Shown here: positions 54,690 to 63,975 of the stretch, piece by piece | How the letters are laid out: every line of letters begins with the position of its first letter | How positions within the stretch are numbered: the stretch's first letter is position 1 | Source: Clostridium formicaceticum | GTDB taxonomy: Bacteria > Bacillota > Clostridia > Peptostreptococcales > Natronincolaceae | NCBI RefSeq assembly: GCF_001854185.1 | Contig: NZ_CP017603.1 | Coordinates: 248,001-312,000, forward strand | Direction of reading: 5' to 3' | DNA length: 64,000 bases | Translations under genes and position numbers: made by a program | Notes under the pieces: model-generated | Seen by the model: the letters and a program-made list of their open reading frames with translations, nothing else | Database searches by the model: none | Told to the model about the DNA's origin: nothing

Positions 54690-56009
54690 ATGGCAATCAC
54701 CAAAATACAAAAAATTAACTTTCTTCCAGCATGCGTCACCTATTGTACAAAGTACGATAAAACTGATTTTGGGAAATATATTACGACCCATGAATGTCAT
54801 TCAGCTTTTGTTAACAGAGATTTTGAAATTGTCAATTCCCTAAGAAGGCAGAAAAAAAGCAGGGATTGGAAAGTGGAAAACTATATGATTTTTCAAAGTT
54901 TCAAGCCATGGGAAGTAACCCCTGATCAGGCCCATGAAATTGGCATTAAGTTAGCAGAAAGATACTTACAGAATGAACATCAATATATCGTTACTACCCA
55001 TATAGATAAAGATCATATCCACAATCATATCGTGTTTAATGCAACCAACTTCACTACCCTTAAATCCTTTGATTCTAGGACAAAGCATATTGTAAAGGAT
55101 TTGCGAAATGTCAGCGATAATTTATGTAGAGAATACGGCTTATCTGTCATTGAAAATCCCAGGCAAAAAGGCATTTCTCAAAGAGAATATTATGCCAGAA
55201 AACATGACCGTTCTTATAAAGCAAAACTTGAGAAAATCATTGACAATGCTATTCAAAACAGTGATACTTGGAAAGATTTTTTGGAGTTAATGGAGCGAAA
55301 TTGCTCTGTAAAATATGGCAAGTATATTGCTTTTAAGCAGGAGGGGCAGGAAAAATATGCACGAGCCAAATCACTGGGAATTGATTACACCGAAGAAAGC
55401 ATTAAATACCGGATTGAACACCCCGAATTTGAATTGGAAAGGCCCGTTCGATTTAACTTTTTAATTGATAAATCCCAAGCTAAATTCCAGGGAAAAGAAA
55501 ATATAGGTTTAAGATATTGGGCTACGCAGCAAAACATAAATATACTAGCAGAAATAGCACAAAACTTACATAAAAAGCAGTTATCCAAAGATATCATAAT
55601 TGCTAAATTTTCTGATTGCAAGGCTCGTATGAATCAGCTTGGTACGGATATAGAAAAAATTGATACCAGCATATCTAATCTCTCAAAATTATTAGAGGCA
55701 CAGCAAATATATAGAGATTGTTTTGGTCTAATAAATGGTTTAAAACAGATTAAAAATAAGGCCGAATATAAGCGTAAGCATTATGCTGAATTTATGGAAT
55801 ATGATAGAGCAAAAAGGATTATTAATAAGCATAAAAAAGATGGGAAAGTTCCCCACCCCACTTCTATTAAGGCATCTATTGAAGAATTAAAAGTAGAACG
55901 ATCTATACTATACTTAGAGTATCAAAATTTGAAAACCGAAGCTGCACAGCTCCAATATTCTAATTCAGTTCTGGAAAAACTGAAAAGGGAAAAACGTATC
56001 AGTCGATGA
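54690..56009 (+). CDS. Relaxase/mobilisation nuclease
   Basis: 439 residues. The three-His metal motif is THIDKDHIHNHIVFN near 105-118; the candidate catalytic Tyr lies in the N-terminal VTYCTKYDKTDF segment. The C-terminal half is helical and basic. Relaxases of this MobV/MobP kind nick oriT and pilot DNA through a helper conjugation pore; no pore genes are in the window, so the element is mobilisable rather than self-transmissible. A terminator overlaps the stop. Confidence 0.92.
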   Translation: MAITKIQKINFLPACVTYCTKYDKTDFGKYITTHECHSAFVNRDFEIVNSLRRQKKSRDWKVENYMIFQSFKPWEVTPDQAHEIGIKLAERYLQNEHQYIVTTHIDKDHIHNHIVFNATNFTTLKSFDSRTKHIVKDLRNVSDNLCREYGLSVIENPRQKGISQREYYARKHDRSYKAKLEKIIDNAIQNSDTWKDFLELMERNCSVKYGKYIAFKQEGQEKYARAKSLGIDYTEESIKYRIEHPEFELERPVRFNFLIDKSQAKFQGKENIGLRYWATQQNINILAEIAQNLHKKQLSKDIIIAKFSDCKARMNQLGTDIEKIDTSISNLSKLLEAQQIYRDCFGLINGLKQIKNKAEYKRKHYAEFMEYDRAKRIINKHKKDGKVPHPTSIKASIEELKVERSILYLEYQNLKTEAAQLQYSNSVLEKLKREKRISR

Positions 56010-56020
56010 TACGTTTTTTT
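55991..56020 (+). terminator. Terminator after the relaxase gene
   Basis: AACGTATCA and TGATACGTT form a 9-bp stem with a 5-base loop, followed by TTTTTTT. It overlaps the last codons of the relaxase, a typical intrinsic terminator. Confidence 0.9.
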
Positions 56021-56028
56021 ATTTCTTT

Positions 56029-56100
56029 GATAACAAATAGTATCTTCTACTTGATTATATCAACGAGTTAGATTATAATATAGATACCAAATAGTATCTA
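56029..56100 (+). promoter_or_regulatory. Operator-flanked promoter, copy 1
   Basis: TTGATT (56051-56056) and TATAAT (56074-56079) are exactly 17 bp apart. They are bracketed by GATAACAAATAGTATC (56029-56044) and TAGATACCAAATAGTATCTA (56081-56100). The same layout with the same spacing recurs at 63135-63204 beside the XRE gene, so that XRE protein is the likely binder. No gene lies downstream on the plus strand here, which leaves this promoter orphaned. Confidence 0.8.
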
Positions 56101-56220
56101 AAGCAAAATATATGTATCGTAGCCATTATCCAATATAGTAATACTAATATGAAGCTGAAAGGTATGTAATACATCAGAAGAATGTATTAAAATTATGGAA
56201 AAATAAAATTGTATAAAAAA

Positions 56221-56249
56221 GGAACTCCTTTATATTTTTAAGGAATTCC
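56221..56249 (-). terminator. Terminator of the second Z1 gene
   Basis: GGAACTCCTT and AAGGAATTCC form a stem with one mismatch around a 9-base AT loop, about 20 bp beyond the Z1 stop. T-rich DNA lies on its minus-strand far side. Confidence 0.65.
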
Positions 56250-56266
56250 CACGATTTTTTCTGAGT

Positions 56267-58144
56267 TTAAACATTATAATAAAAAATATCTCCAGGTAAT
56301 TTGATGTTTGGAATCCACAACTGCTTTCCATCCCATCCTTTTTTACCGGTAACTTTATACATGGTAAGAACAACCTCATTATCATAAGTATCACCAAGAC
56401 GTCTGTCATTGGGTGATAGTAAGGTTCCCGTTCCTTTTGCAATATCTCTTTCACGGCGAACAATCAATCTGCCTTGAGCTAGTGGGTTTTCTACAATAAA
56501 CGTATTAATAAAACCAGTAAATGCAGTAGCACTCCAATCATCAGTTTCTGAATCAGTTAATTCTAGAATACGTGTGATTAATTTTAAGTTTACCAAATAA
56601 ACATCATCAGTAAAAGGTTCAAGAATTTTATCAAGAGCAGTTATATCTTTATTTCTTGGATAGAATGGAAAATAATTAACTCCACCGGAAAAAATACCAA
56701 TAGCTTTTTTATCAAGTACATTTCTCCTTGTAGGACGTAATCCCGTAGGATAAAATATTTTGATATCACTATTATGATCAAATTTTTTGATTTGAGCAAT
56801 AATATTATTATTAGTCGTATTTATATCAGAAAACAGTTTATAGAGAATTGGTGGCATAAATACGCGCATAAAAGCTGCATCTCTATCATAACCAAACATC
56901 CGAGCATGTTGCCACATAGTATCTGCCTGAGGGCTTTTTGCGAGACGGCAATAGTATATTGTTTGTAACTGTGGAAAAGTAACTCCACGACCAAGGCTAT
57001 TACCACCTATAATAATATTTATTCCATTTTCATATTGAACGTTATCATCATATGAATTAAGTGAATTTATAACTAAAATGTTTATCTGATCATTCTCGAG
57101 TTGATTGCATATGAACTCAAAGATTTCGCTAAAAGGCCGAATATTAGTTTTTGTTTCTTTAAGATTATTATATACAATTTCAAAAGATTCTGCTGTTTCT
57201 GGCTCTTCTGATGTAATTGATATTTCATTGAGATAATCACCGATTTTTTCTGCAAATTTTCCATGTTGGTCTGTTCGGACGCTTGGATGTACTAAAAAAT
57301 TGCTAACAGTTCCACCATCTAAAAATACATGGGCTGAAGATACAAGGTGCATCATTAGTGCTGTCTTAAGCCCATTTTCTGGGAATTCATCGTCAACAAG
57401 TAACTCTTCTGCTTCATTATTATCAGTAAGTATTATATACGGTGATTGTTCAGCTCGGAAGAAAAAATTACCTCCCAGATATCCCTGCCCAGGCTTAAAA
57501 TAATAGATAAAATACGGTTTCCATCCACTTTCTAACGTCTGTAATAGAATCGCTTGTGGTGTACCCGTTACTTGCATATAAATACTGCTAGACGTCGTCT
57601 GTTTAATTTCATTCAAACATTTGTTAATTGTACTCTGCTTTCTACGGTTAATTAAAGTATTCAAGCTAGCTGCATCAGCCTCATCATCAACTATAAATAG
57701 AGGATTACCTGCACAAAAGTTGGTAGACGAGAAGTTATTTTTCCATTGTTTTAGTATGCGTCCATTCTTTTTTAGCACGATTATAACCGGTTTACGCATA
57801 TTATTGTTGACGAAACTTAAGTAATCATTTTCATCACATATGCAAAAATCACTAAGATCCTTTTGGGCACGTTTAAACGTCTGCTGCTGTAAAAGTATAT
57901 TATCAGTTGTAAGCAGAACAAAAATGCCAAACCCTTCGTCAGCAGCGGCACTGATGAGACCAAACATGTGACTGGTTTTACCGCTTTGTACATCACCTAC
58001 TAATAAACTGACGACATGTTCTTTAAACGTGAAATTAGATACATATTGTGGGATGATATCATCCGTTGTTTTTTTAATAGCAGCAGCAAGACTTGGATTA
58101 CCACGCATTACTATTCTATCTAAATAATTACTTAGGTAGCTCAT
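56267..58144 (-). CDS. Z1-domain ATPase of the Dcm-PLD-Z1 restriction module
   Basis: About 625 residues. P-loop VGDVQSGKTSHMF near 51, IVDDEADAAS near 151, and the Z1 core GGNSLGRGVTFPQLQTIYYCR with QADTMWQHARMFGYDRD. It is distantly similar to the other Z1 protein of the window but not a close copy. ATG at 58144 overlaps the nuclease stop as ATGA, so the two are coupled. Z1 ATPases of such modules probably remodel or translocate DNA for the partner nuclease; this is inference from family. Confidence 0.9.
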   Translation of the reverse strand: MSYLSNYLDRIVMRGNPSLAAAIKKTTDDIIPQYVSNFTFKEHVVSLLVGDVQSGKTSHMFGLISAAADEGFGIFVLLTTDNILLQQQTFKRAQKDLSDFCICDENDYLSFVNNNMRKPVIIVLKKNGRILKQWKNNFSSTNFCAGNPLFIVDDEADAASLNTLINRRKQSTINKCLNEIKQTTSSSIYMQVTGTPQAILLQTLESGWKPYFIYYFKPGQGYLGGNFFFRAEQSPYIILTDNNEAEELLVDDEFPENGLKTALMMHLVSSAHVFLDGGTVSNFLVHPSVRTDQHGKFAEKIGDYLNEISITSEEPETAESFEIVYNNLKETKTNIRPFSEIFEFICNQLENDQINILVINSLNSYDDNVQYENGINIIIGGNSLGRGVTFPQLQTIYYCRLAKSPQADTMWQHARMFGYDRDAAFMRVFMPPILYKLFSDINTTNNNIIAQIKKFDHNSDIKIFYPTGLRPTRRNVLDKKAIGIFSGGVNYFPFYPRNKDITALDKILEPFTDDVYLVNLKLITRILELTDSETDDWSATAFTGFINTFIVENPLAQGRLIVRRERDIAKGTGTLLSPNDRRLGDTYDNEVVLTMYKVTGKKGWDGKQLWIPNIKLPGDIFYYNV

Positions 58145-59199
58145 CTCATCACCCCAAAGTCTAAATACCAAAGATTTGGTATCTCAGTTTTAGTAAGTGT
58201 AAAAGTATCTCTGCCATAACGACGTAAGGTTTCTTGAGTTACGGGTTCCCCAACTGCTAAGGCTCCAGCATTTTCTAGTCTTCCTTTTAGCCATTTCCCA
58301 AGAATTTTAAGGTCATTTTCAGAACGGAAGTTCTTGCTATAATCACCACTTACTTTACATTTAAACTTCCATCCATCATCTGTAATCACATCAAAAACTG
58401 CGCTATCAGTTTGACTCTTTGGATAGTGTGGACTAGATGTAATATTTTTTGAAACGATTAGTTCAACCTCGTACCAATGACGAGGCTTTACTAGACCATT
58501 TTTACCAACACGACCACGACCAAAAAAAACGTTTAGATTACTTTGTGGAGAAACTTCTGCTCCTTTAATTGGTATTTCAAAAGATATTTCTGTACGGCTA
58601 GCAAGGCATTGTGCCAAAATAGTTGTATCTACATATTCAACATGTTCATGATTCTCAAGTAGCGGGTTAGCTTTTCTAAACTGATGAATATCTAAATTGG
58701 CAATGTTTTCCGTAGAAGTGCGTATTAGATCGTTAATAAAAAGATTCATCTGCTGCGCATAAAGTGAATTATTAATTAAGATGGCAGTTTCATATATTCT
58801 GTTATTACTTTGAACTATACTGCTGAGATTATTTGAACCAATAATACCAGCAATTGCACCTTGTTCATCACTATATGTATACATTTTACCGTGGAAACGG
58901 AAAGGAGTAACTAGTCTCACCTCTCCACAATTATTAGATGTAAGAAAAGTATTGAGGTCAATTGCAGTCTTATATTCAACCTCTGTGAATTTATCTAAAT
59001 AATGCATGCCAATAGCAAGATTTAACCTTTCTATATTATTCAACTCTACAGCTTTTTGCAATTCTACTAATGAATCAGATGTGATATATCCTACTGCAAT
59101 GTCTAACTGTCTTGTCTGAGGAAGTAATGAGTAGAATGTGTCGTAAAAAGTATGCATCTTTGTACGCATAGGAGGATAATTTGAAAATAAAAATTCCAT
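58141..59199 (-). CDS. NgoFVII-like PLD-family restriction endonuclease
   Basis: 352 residues. N-terminal PLD domain with the HxK motif FHGKMYTYSDEQGAIAGIIGSNNLS near 102 (H, K, then Asn of GSNN). One HxK per chain implies an active dimer. The C-terminal half, with GRGRVGKNGLVKPRHWYEVEL, resembles the NgoFVII restriction family, which pairs with cytosine methylases. It lies just after the methylase gene and before Z1. A normal ribosome binding site (GGGAG) precedes the ATG. Confidence 0.88.
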   Translation of the reverse strand: MEFLFSNYPPMRTKMHTFYDTFYSLLPQTRQLDIAVGYITSDSLVELQKAVELNNIERLNLAIGMHYLDKFTEVEYKTAIDLNTFLTSNNCGEVRLVTPFRFHGKMYTYSDEQGAIAGIIGSNNLSSIVQSNNRIYETAILINNSLYAQQMNLFINDLIRTSTENIANLDIHQFRKANPLLENHEHVEYVDTTILAQCLASRTEISFEIPIKGAEVSPQSNLNVFFGRGRVGKNGLVKPRHWYEVELIVSKNITSSPHYPKSQTDSAVFDVITDDGWKFKCKVSGDYSKNFRSENDLKILGKWLKGRLENAGALAVGEPVTQETLRRYGRDTFTLTKTEIPNLWYLDFGVMR

Positions 59200-59214
59200 G
59201 TAGACAACTCCCTT

Positions 59215-60323
59215 TTATTCCATTTCATTCGAAACCCGTTCTAAACGTTCTTTAACTGACAACTTAAGAAGTTCATCATATTCTTTTTGAAGATCAACCT
59301 TTTCATATTCACCTGTAAAAAGAGGTATTAGACGACGAGCTAAAAAGCGCACCCCTTCCGGAGGAACTGCATTACCTATTTGTCTTCGCACTTCAGCAAC
59401 ACTACCTATAAACTTAAAATCATCAGGAAAAGACTGTAATCGGGCTCTTTCTCTATTGGTTAGTGGACGAGGTTCTGGATAATGATATCCCCATGTACCA
59501 CCACCACCAGCAGCAATTATTGTTTTAGCAGGTTCATCTAGTTTAATTCTTCGATACACATGACTAATCATACCCTTGACATAAAGAGGATGATCTTTAG
59601 GAATGTCAGTAAAGTTCCCCCCTCCGGAATCAGCTCAAGCATTCTTCTGGTCTTTTCTTTACAATTAATATGTTCGTTGTTAAAAGGCACCCTTTCGACA
59701 CCCTGAAGCGCTTCACCAGCTGTAATATATGGTTTGGCAGAATTAGGCCCGTGTGTTGGCCTAGGATGAACAAAATGGAACCCTGTATCTACACGTATGC
59801 CTACAATAATTAAACGCTCTCTAAATTGAGGTACACCATAATCAGCAAAATTATAGAGATGCGGTTTTACAATATAACCAGGTGTTAAGCTTTCAAGGTC
59901 CTTAATAATAGTCTCTATAGCCTTACGCTTATTTGCTGTAAGTAGTCCCTTAACATTTTCTGCGACAAATGCTTTCGGCTTTTTTGCATCAACAAATTCT
60001 AGAAAATGGCGATATAAACCACCCCGTTTTCCATTAAGACCAGGTTGCTTCCAAATGACAGAAAAATCCTGACATGGAAACCCCCCAAGCACTAAATCAC
60101 AATCGGGAATGCTTTTATCAGTATAAGGATTGATTTTTGTTATATCCTCATGGATAATTACATCACCAAGATTTTCTTTAAAAGATTGTACTGCCCATTC
60201 TGAGAAATCATTTGCCCAAAGAGTCTTGTATCCTTCCATGTGAAATCCTAAATCCAAACCACCACATCCAGAAAAAGTAGACACAATGCTTGGAGAGTAT
60301 TGTAGTTTACTCGCTTTAATCAT
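59215..60323 (-). pseudogene. C5 cytosine-DNA methylase split by a frameshift at a G tract
   Basis: The first part (to about 59620) has SGCGGLDLGFH, GGFPCQDFS with the catalytic Cys near 82, ENVKGLL near 122 and QFRERLIIVG. The second (59215-59571 frame) has RPLTNRERARLQSFPDDF and IGNAVPP. Every core motif is present across the break. The frame changes at a run of six G (minus strand, 59617-59622); seven would restore one frame. This could be a slip-strand on/off switch, a decay event or a sequence error. If truly off, the partner nuclease would need another protection. Confidence 0.85.
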
Positions 60324-60679
60324 ATTTTTAGCTCCTTCCTGATCATGAGATAAAAACGCACTCTTATTATCATAATACTAGTCAAAAATGGCTATTTTTA
60401 ATGTTCTGCATCCTTTAAAATAATTAAGTGCGTCTGGTACCTTTACAGAGGATGCTTAATCTAATTACAACATATAAAAATAAGACAGTTTACCCAACTA
60501 GAAACTAGTTTTATAAAAATAGCCCTACTATAAAGTAGAGCTTCCCTTCAAAATAATTCCCATAATACTATTGAAAAGTAAAATAGGCTTTATAGCTTTA
60601 TATTATTTACTTAAGGTTTTGGTATATTATTCATATCAAATATAATTATTATACAAATTTCAATAAAAGTCAACCCATT
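60324..60679 (+). other. Intergenic stretch upstream of the methylase
   Basis: About 350 bp, AT-rich. It holds short inverted repeats (AACTAGAAACTAGTT around 60499, CTACTATAAAGTAG around 60523) but no gene or clear promoter that I can support. Confidence 0.5.
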
Positions 60680-60960
60680 TTGTTTTTAATTCTGAGCCTT
60701 TTACTGTGATTTCAGACAGCTTTAAGCCTTCTCTTTTTCATATCTTAAGCATTCGTAGACAACAAGTAATATATTCTCATATCTGGCTTGCACCTTGGTT
60801 TTATAGAACTGTTTTTATATATCTATAAGGAGTATCGTCCACAACCTTCTGTGTTTTTTCATATATACTTTAGGCATTCATGTTTTAATAACTTCATTAC
60901 ATTTTTCTTCTTACAGACTTGTAATAAATTCATAATAGCTAATTTTTTCTCTTCTTTTTT
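60680..60960 (-). pseudogene. Remnant of a HipA/CtkA-like kinase C-terminus
   Basis: The DNA matches the 3' part of the intact kinase gene at 61570-61850 over several hundred bases: TTTCAGACAGCTTTAAGCC, then GTAATATATTCTCATATCTG, mirror the intact gene closely. Frames are broken by stops and shifts, and the 5' two-thirds is missing. It is therefore a decayed partial copy, not a gene. Confidence 0.75.
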
Positions 60961-60969
60961 TATCTTTTT

Positions 60970-61365
60970 CTAACGGTATTTTATATCAGAAGCTAATCCC
61001 ATAATGAAATCTCCTATCTTATTAATGACCTCTCCCAAACCATAAAAACTTCTTTTCCCAAAATACCCAGTAGCAAATAATATAGAAATCGCAATGATTA
61101 CACCCTTATCAACTTCACGTAAGCCAAAGATTAAAACTCCTATCAATATAAATCCTCCGATATAAAAAAAGTGAAATAACCATGCCAGATAGGGGGCTGC
61201 AAATAAAAACAACTTGCTGATCCATACGATGACTAGTCCAAGGAGTAAAAGCGAGGATTTAAGCATGAAGAGGAATATGTTGATCATCCACCTTACAAAG
61301 AAGGGCAACCTTGTCCTTTGAGCAACAACGTTCTCAAGAGATAAATTTTCTTCTTTAAATGACAT
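60970..61365 (-). CDS. Unrecognised membrane protein
   Basis: 131 residues with about three membrane segments between residues 25 and 108 and a short charged N-terminus. No family recognised. It lies between the HipA-like gene and its remnant copy on the same strand. Upstream AAAGGGGTTG is a reasonable ribosome binding site. Confidence 0.65.
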   Translation of the reverse strand: MSFKEENLSLENVVAQRTRLPFFVRWMINIFLFMLKSSLLLLGLVIVWISKLFLFAAPYLAWLFHFFYIGGFILIGVLIFGLREVDKGVIIAISILFATGYFGKRSFYGLGEVINKIGDFIMGLASDIKYR

Positions 61366-61495
61366 AATAACAACCCCTTTACTCTATTTTCTGTCATTAT
61401 ATGATATCTATCTTTTGTTTTAATTATAACATATCACAATCCAGAATTTTACTATATTCTTTAAAATCCTTAATCTAACAACCCTTCACAGACAA

Positions 61496-61527
61496 TAAAA
61501 AAGACTATCTCATTTTTTGAGGTAGCC
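61496..61527 (-). terminator. Terminator of the HipA-like operon
   Basis: On the minus strand GGCTACCTC and GAGATAGTC pair with one mismatch around an A-rich loop, followed by TTTTTT. It is about 20 bp past the kinase stop. Confidence 0.75.
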
Positions 61528-61547
61528 CTTCTTAAAATAATACTGGT

Positions 61548-62537
61548 TTATCTTTCTAATTCTTTTTTAGAGGATTTTCCTGTAATCTCTCTTTCACTAT
61601 ACGTGCCTTTTGCTGCAATCTCAGACAGCTTTGATTGCTCATTCACTTTAGTCAAGCATTTGTAAGCAACTAGTAATATATTTTCATATCTGGCTTGCAG
61701 CATTATTTTGTAGAATCGTTTTTGCATATCGGATATATACGGTGTATCATCGACAACCTTTTGAACTTTTGCCATGTCTATTAAGGGAAATACACGTTTT
61801 AAAGCTTCGTTACAATCTTCTCTTTTTAGACTAGTAATAAACTCGTAATAGTTAATCTTCTTGCCCGTTTCTTCATCCAGGATTGCGGAATTGGGAAACT
61901 CTCGCCATCTTCTTTCGATTTCTTCCGGCATTTCTAATACTTTTCTCATCCCTTCCTCCGATATTTGAGGATAGAGACAGGAACCGCAATCGTAAATGGG
62001 TGCAAGCTTCAATTCACCAGTTTTACGATTATTTAAATAGCCCCAGTTTCCGCTATGTCTATCAAAATTTCCTAGAAAAGCGTCAAGGATAAAGATACTC
62101 CAAAACTGCTGAATGGCTTCTTCCCTATTCTTGATGGAAGGATGGTTTTCCAGCGTTTCGATCACATCTTCCAAGATGGGATGTCTGCCTGATTCACTAC
62201 TATCGATATAGCTGTTTTGGAGCATGTCAAAGGAAATAAGCTTTTCATCATCAGTTGTGAAATCCTCGCAGGCAACAACAATTTTGCCTCGGCTCCGGCC
62301 GAGCAAAGTATTTTGTGCCCTGGCATATGGGATCTCCAGGCAGTTAATGATATGGCAGCCCAAATACTCTGATACAACACTGTTGGTATATGTTTGATTA
62401 AGCTCAGTTCTGCTTTTATTCCGCAAAGGGTACTTAATCATATATCTGAGATTTTCATACATAACAGATTCTTTTTTTGCTGCTCCCGTATAATATTCAT
62501 TTCCAGATGGGAGATTGTCAAAAATTATCTCCTTCAT
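61548..62537 (-). CDS. HipA/CtkA-family kinase-like toxin
   Basis: 329 residues. The kinase core is visible: NFDRHSGNWGYL near 159 (catalytic Asp and metal Asn) and APIYDCGSCL near 183 in place of DFG. Family members are kinases; HipA itself phosphorylates glutamyl-tRNA synthetase. The N-terminus resembles CtkA proteins rather than HipA of E. coli. A small conserved partner gene lies immediately upstream, and an XRE repressor gene just before that, a typical three-gene module. GGTGAAGGGAA precedes the ATG. Confidence 0.82.
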   Translation of the reverse strand: MKEIIFDNLPSGNEYYTGAAKKESVMYENLRYMIKYPLRNKSRTELNQTYTNSVVSEYLGCHIINCLEIPYARAQNTLLGRSRGKIVVACEDFTTDDEKLISFDMLQNSYIDSSESGRHPILEDVIETLENHPSIKNREEAIQQFWSIFILDAFLGNFDRHSGNWGYLNNRKTGELKLAPIYDCGSCLYPQISEEGMRKVLEMPEEIERRWREFPNSAILDEETGKKINYYEFITSLKREDCNEALKRVFPLIDMAKVQKVVDDTPYISDMQKRFYKIMLQARYENILLVAYKCLTKVNEQSKLSEIAAKGTYSEREITGKSSKKELER

Positions 62538-62554
62538 TTCCCTTCACCAACCTC

Positions 62555-62779
62555 TTAACAGTACAGACTTCTCAGATAATCAGCCTGCTCCGCAGTAATC
62601 ATCTTATCGCTGACCAATGCCATATTTATCGAACCGTAACACTCATCTATCAAGCAATCTAAATACAACACATCTTTTTCCTTCCCATCAATCAAAGCAT
62701 TAATGTCATGGGCAAGATAGTCAGGTATTGAGATACCTTCATTTCTCAATTCCTGTACATTTTTCAATTTATATTTCAT
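62555..62779 (-). CDS. Small partner protein preceding the HipA/CtkA-like kinase
   Basis: 74 residues, acidic, no fold recognised. Residues 25-60 hold two Cys (LDCLIDECYGS). It ends 17 bp before the kinase start, so they are co-transcribed. ATG at 62779 follows AGGTGAGAG; the GTG at 62788 overlaps that site. Small genes like this often precede CtkA-type kinases and may modulate them; role not established. Confidence 0.7.
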   Translation of the reverse strand: MKYKLKNVQELRNEGISIPDYLAHDINALIDGKEKDVLYLDCLIDECYGSINMALVSDKMITAEQADYLRSLYC

Positions 62780-62855
62780 ATCTCTCACCTACTCACTTAT
62801 AAATTACAAGTTTTTGTTAGCTATTATTATATCATATATTGTTGAATTTGTCACA

Positions 62856-63116
62856 TTAACGTACATGAATATTAGGACTTAGCCCTTCAAAAAATTGCTC
62901 ATAGTTTACTCCAAGAATCTCTTTGATCAATATTAAATCACTTATAAAAATATTTCGTCTTCCTTGCTCAATATGGGCATAGGTAGCCCTTGCCATATTA
63001 CGCCCCTTAAGTTGAAGTTCTCTCTCCATATCATATTGAGAAAGATTCCGTTGCTCCCTTAACCTTTTTAAATTATGGCCAATATGAACATTCGGCTCCT
63101 GTAAAAGCTTCTGCAT
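62856..63116 (-). CDS. XRE-family repressor of the kinase and SymE-like genes
   Basis: 86 residues, a single Cro/C1 domain: IGHNLKRLREQRNLSQYDMERELQ and YAHIEQGRRNIFISDLILIKEILGVNYEQFF. GGAGGG lies eight bases before the ATG. The two palindromes upstream (63135 and 63185) bracket a plus-strand promoter and sit just in front of this gene, so it probably controls itself and that promoter. Confidence 0.85.
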   Translation of the reverse strand: MQKLLQEPNVHIGHNLKRLREQRNLSQYDMERELQLKGRNMARATYAHIEQGRRNIFISDLILIKEILGVNYEQFFEGLSPNIHVR

Positions 63117-63134
63117 GAATCATTCCCTCCACCC

Positions 63135-63204
63135 GATACCAAATAGTATCTTTTCCTTGATTATAGCAGAGAAAAATATTATAATAGATACCAGATAGTA
63201 TCTA
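63135..63204 (+). promoter_or_regulatory. Operator-flanked promoter, copy 2
   Basis: TTGATT (63157-63162) and TATAAT (63180-63185), 17 bp apart, lie between GATACCAAATAGTATC (63135-63150) and TAGATACCAGATAGTATCTA (63185-63204). The layout and spacing equal those at 56029-56100. It points to the SymE-like gene about 90 bp on. Confidence 0.85.
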
Positions 63205-63292
63205 TTTAAAAAAATTGTAAAGGGGTGAAAGTATGTACATTATATAATATATCTTTGAACCAGTATCCATTTAGAAAGGATGAAATTCATCA

Positions 63293-63472
63293 TTGAAAAC
63301 AAGAACATTAAAGGTTTACGAGGGAACAGGGGTAAACAACAGAGTACCTAGAGTAAATTTACAAGGAAAGTGGTTACAAAATTATGGTTTTGAGATTGGT
63401 GCATACATAGAAGTCAAATGTAATAAAAATATGCTAGTAATTACTATAAAAGAGACAATAGTCAAGAAATAA
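63293..63472 (+). CDS. SymE-like (AbrB-superfamily) small toxin
   Basis: 59 residues from a TTG start with AAGGA upstream. The pattern of a basic RTLKVYEG strand, VPRVNLQGKWLQNYGFEIG and a closing VITIKE strand is that of the SymE family, whose E. coli member is an SOS-induced toxin near restriction genes. It lies downstream of the operator-flanked promoter. An in-frame ATG alternative does not exist. Confidence 0.72.
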   Translation: MKTRTLKVYEGTGVNNRVPRVNLQGKWLQNYGFEIGAYIEVKCNKNMLVITIKETIVKK

Positions 63473-63618
63473 AATTAACCACTAGAAGTATTCTTCTTAA
63501 CGGCTTTTCAATCAGGCTACTGGCTTAATACCACAGAAAATATCAAGGGGTTTCACATAAGGTAATACTTATATTCCCTTTAAACAGGCAACGATAATAA
63601 AGAAGGGAAGTGATACAA

Positions 63619-63975
63619 ATGACCTTCAATAAATTACAATATTTGCAGGAGGAATATGATAAACTGCATATCGAAGGAAAAACAAACTTTATTGAAAATG
63701 CTCGGTTTTGTCTAATGGCCGATCAATATGATTACAAAAATTATCATTCTAATGGAAAACTAACGGAAAGCGAATTTTATTCCGTTGTTGATCTCCTATA
63801 TGAGTTAGATAACCTGAACATGTTAATAAGCTTTGTAGTTAGAAATATAAAGGTTCTGCTACAGGAAGTGGATGGAATAGAGAGCTTAAAGCCTTTTTTA
63901 GAAAAAGCAGTTATAGATGAAGCAACCTTCTTGACAAGAATAAACACTTTTCTCCAAAAACAGAAAAATTGCTAA
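63619..63975 (+). CDS. Unrecognised protein at the right window edge
   Basis: 118 residues, helical and acidic, beginning MTFNKLQYLQEEYDKLH. No family recognised. ATG at 63619 is preceded by AGGG; the GTG at 63610 overlaps it. It follows the SymE-like gene by about 145 bp on the same strand. Confidence 0.65.
   Translation: MTFNKLQYLQEEYDKLHIEGKTNFIENARFCLMADQYDYKNYHSNGKLTESEFYSVVDLLYELDNLNMLISFVVRNIKVLLQEVDGIESLKPFLEKAVIDEATFLTRINTFLQKQKNC

Noticed and set aside
60788-60973. 61-residue plus-strand open frame
   Set aside because: It is the reverse strand of the HipA-like remnant.
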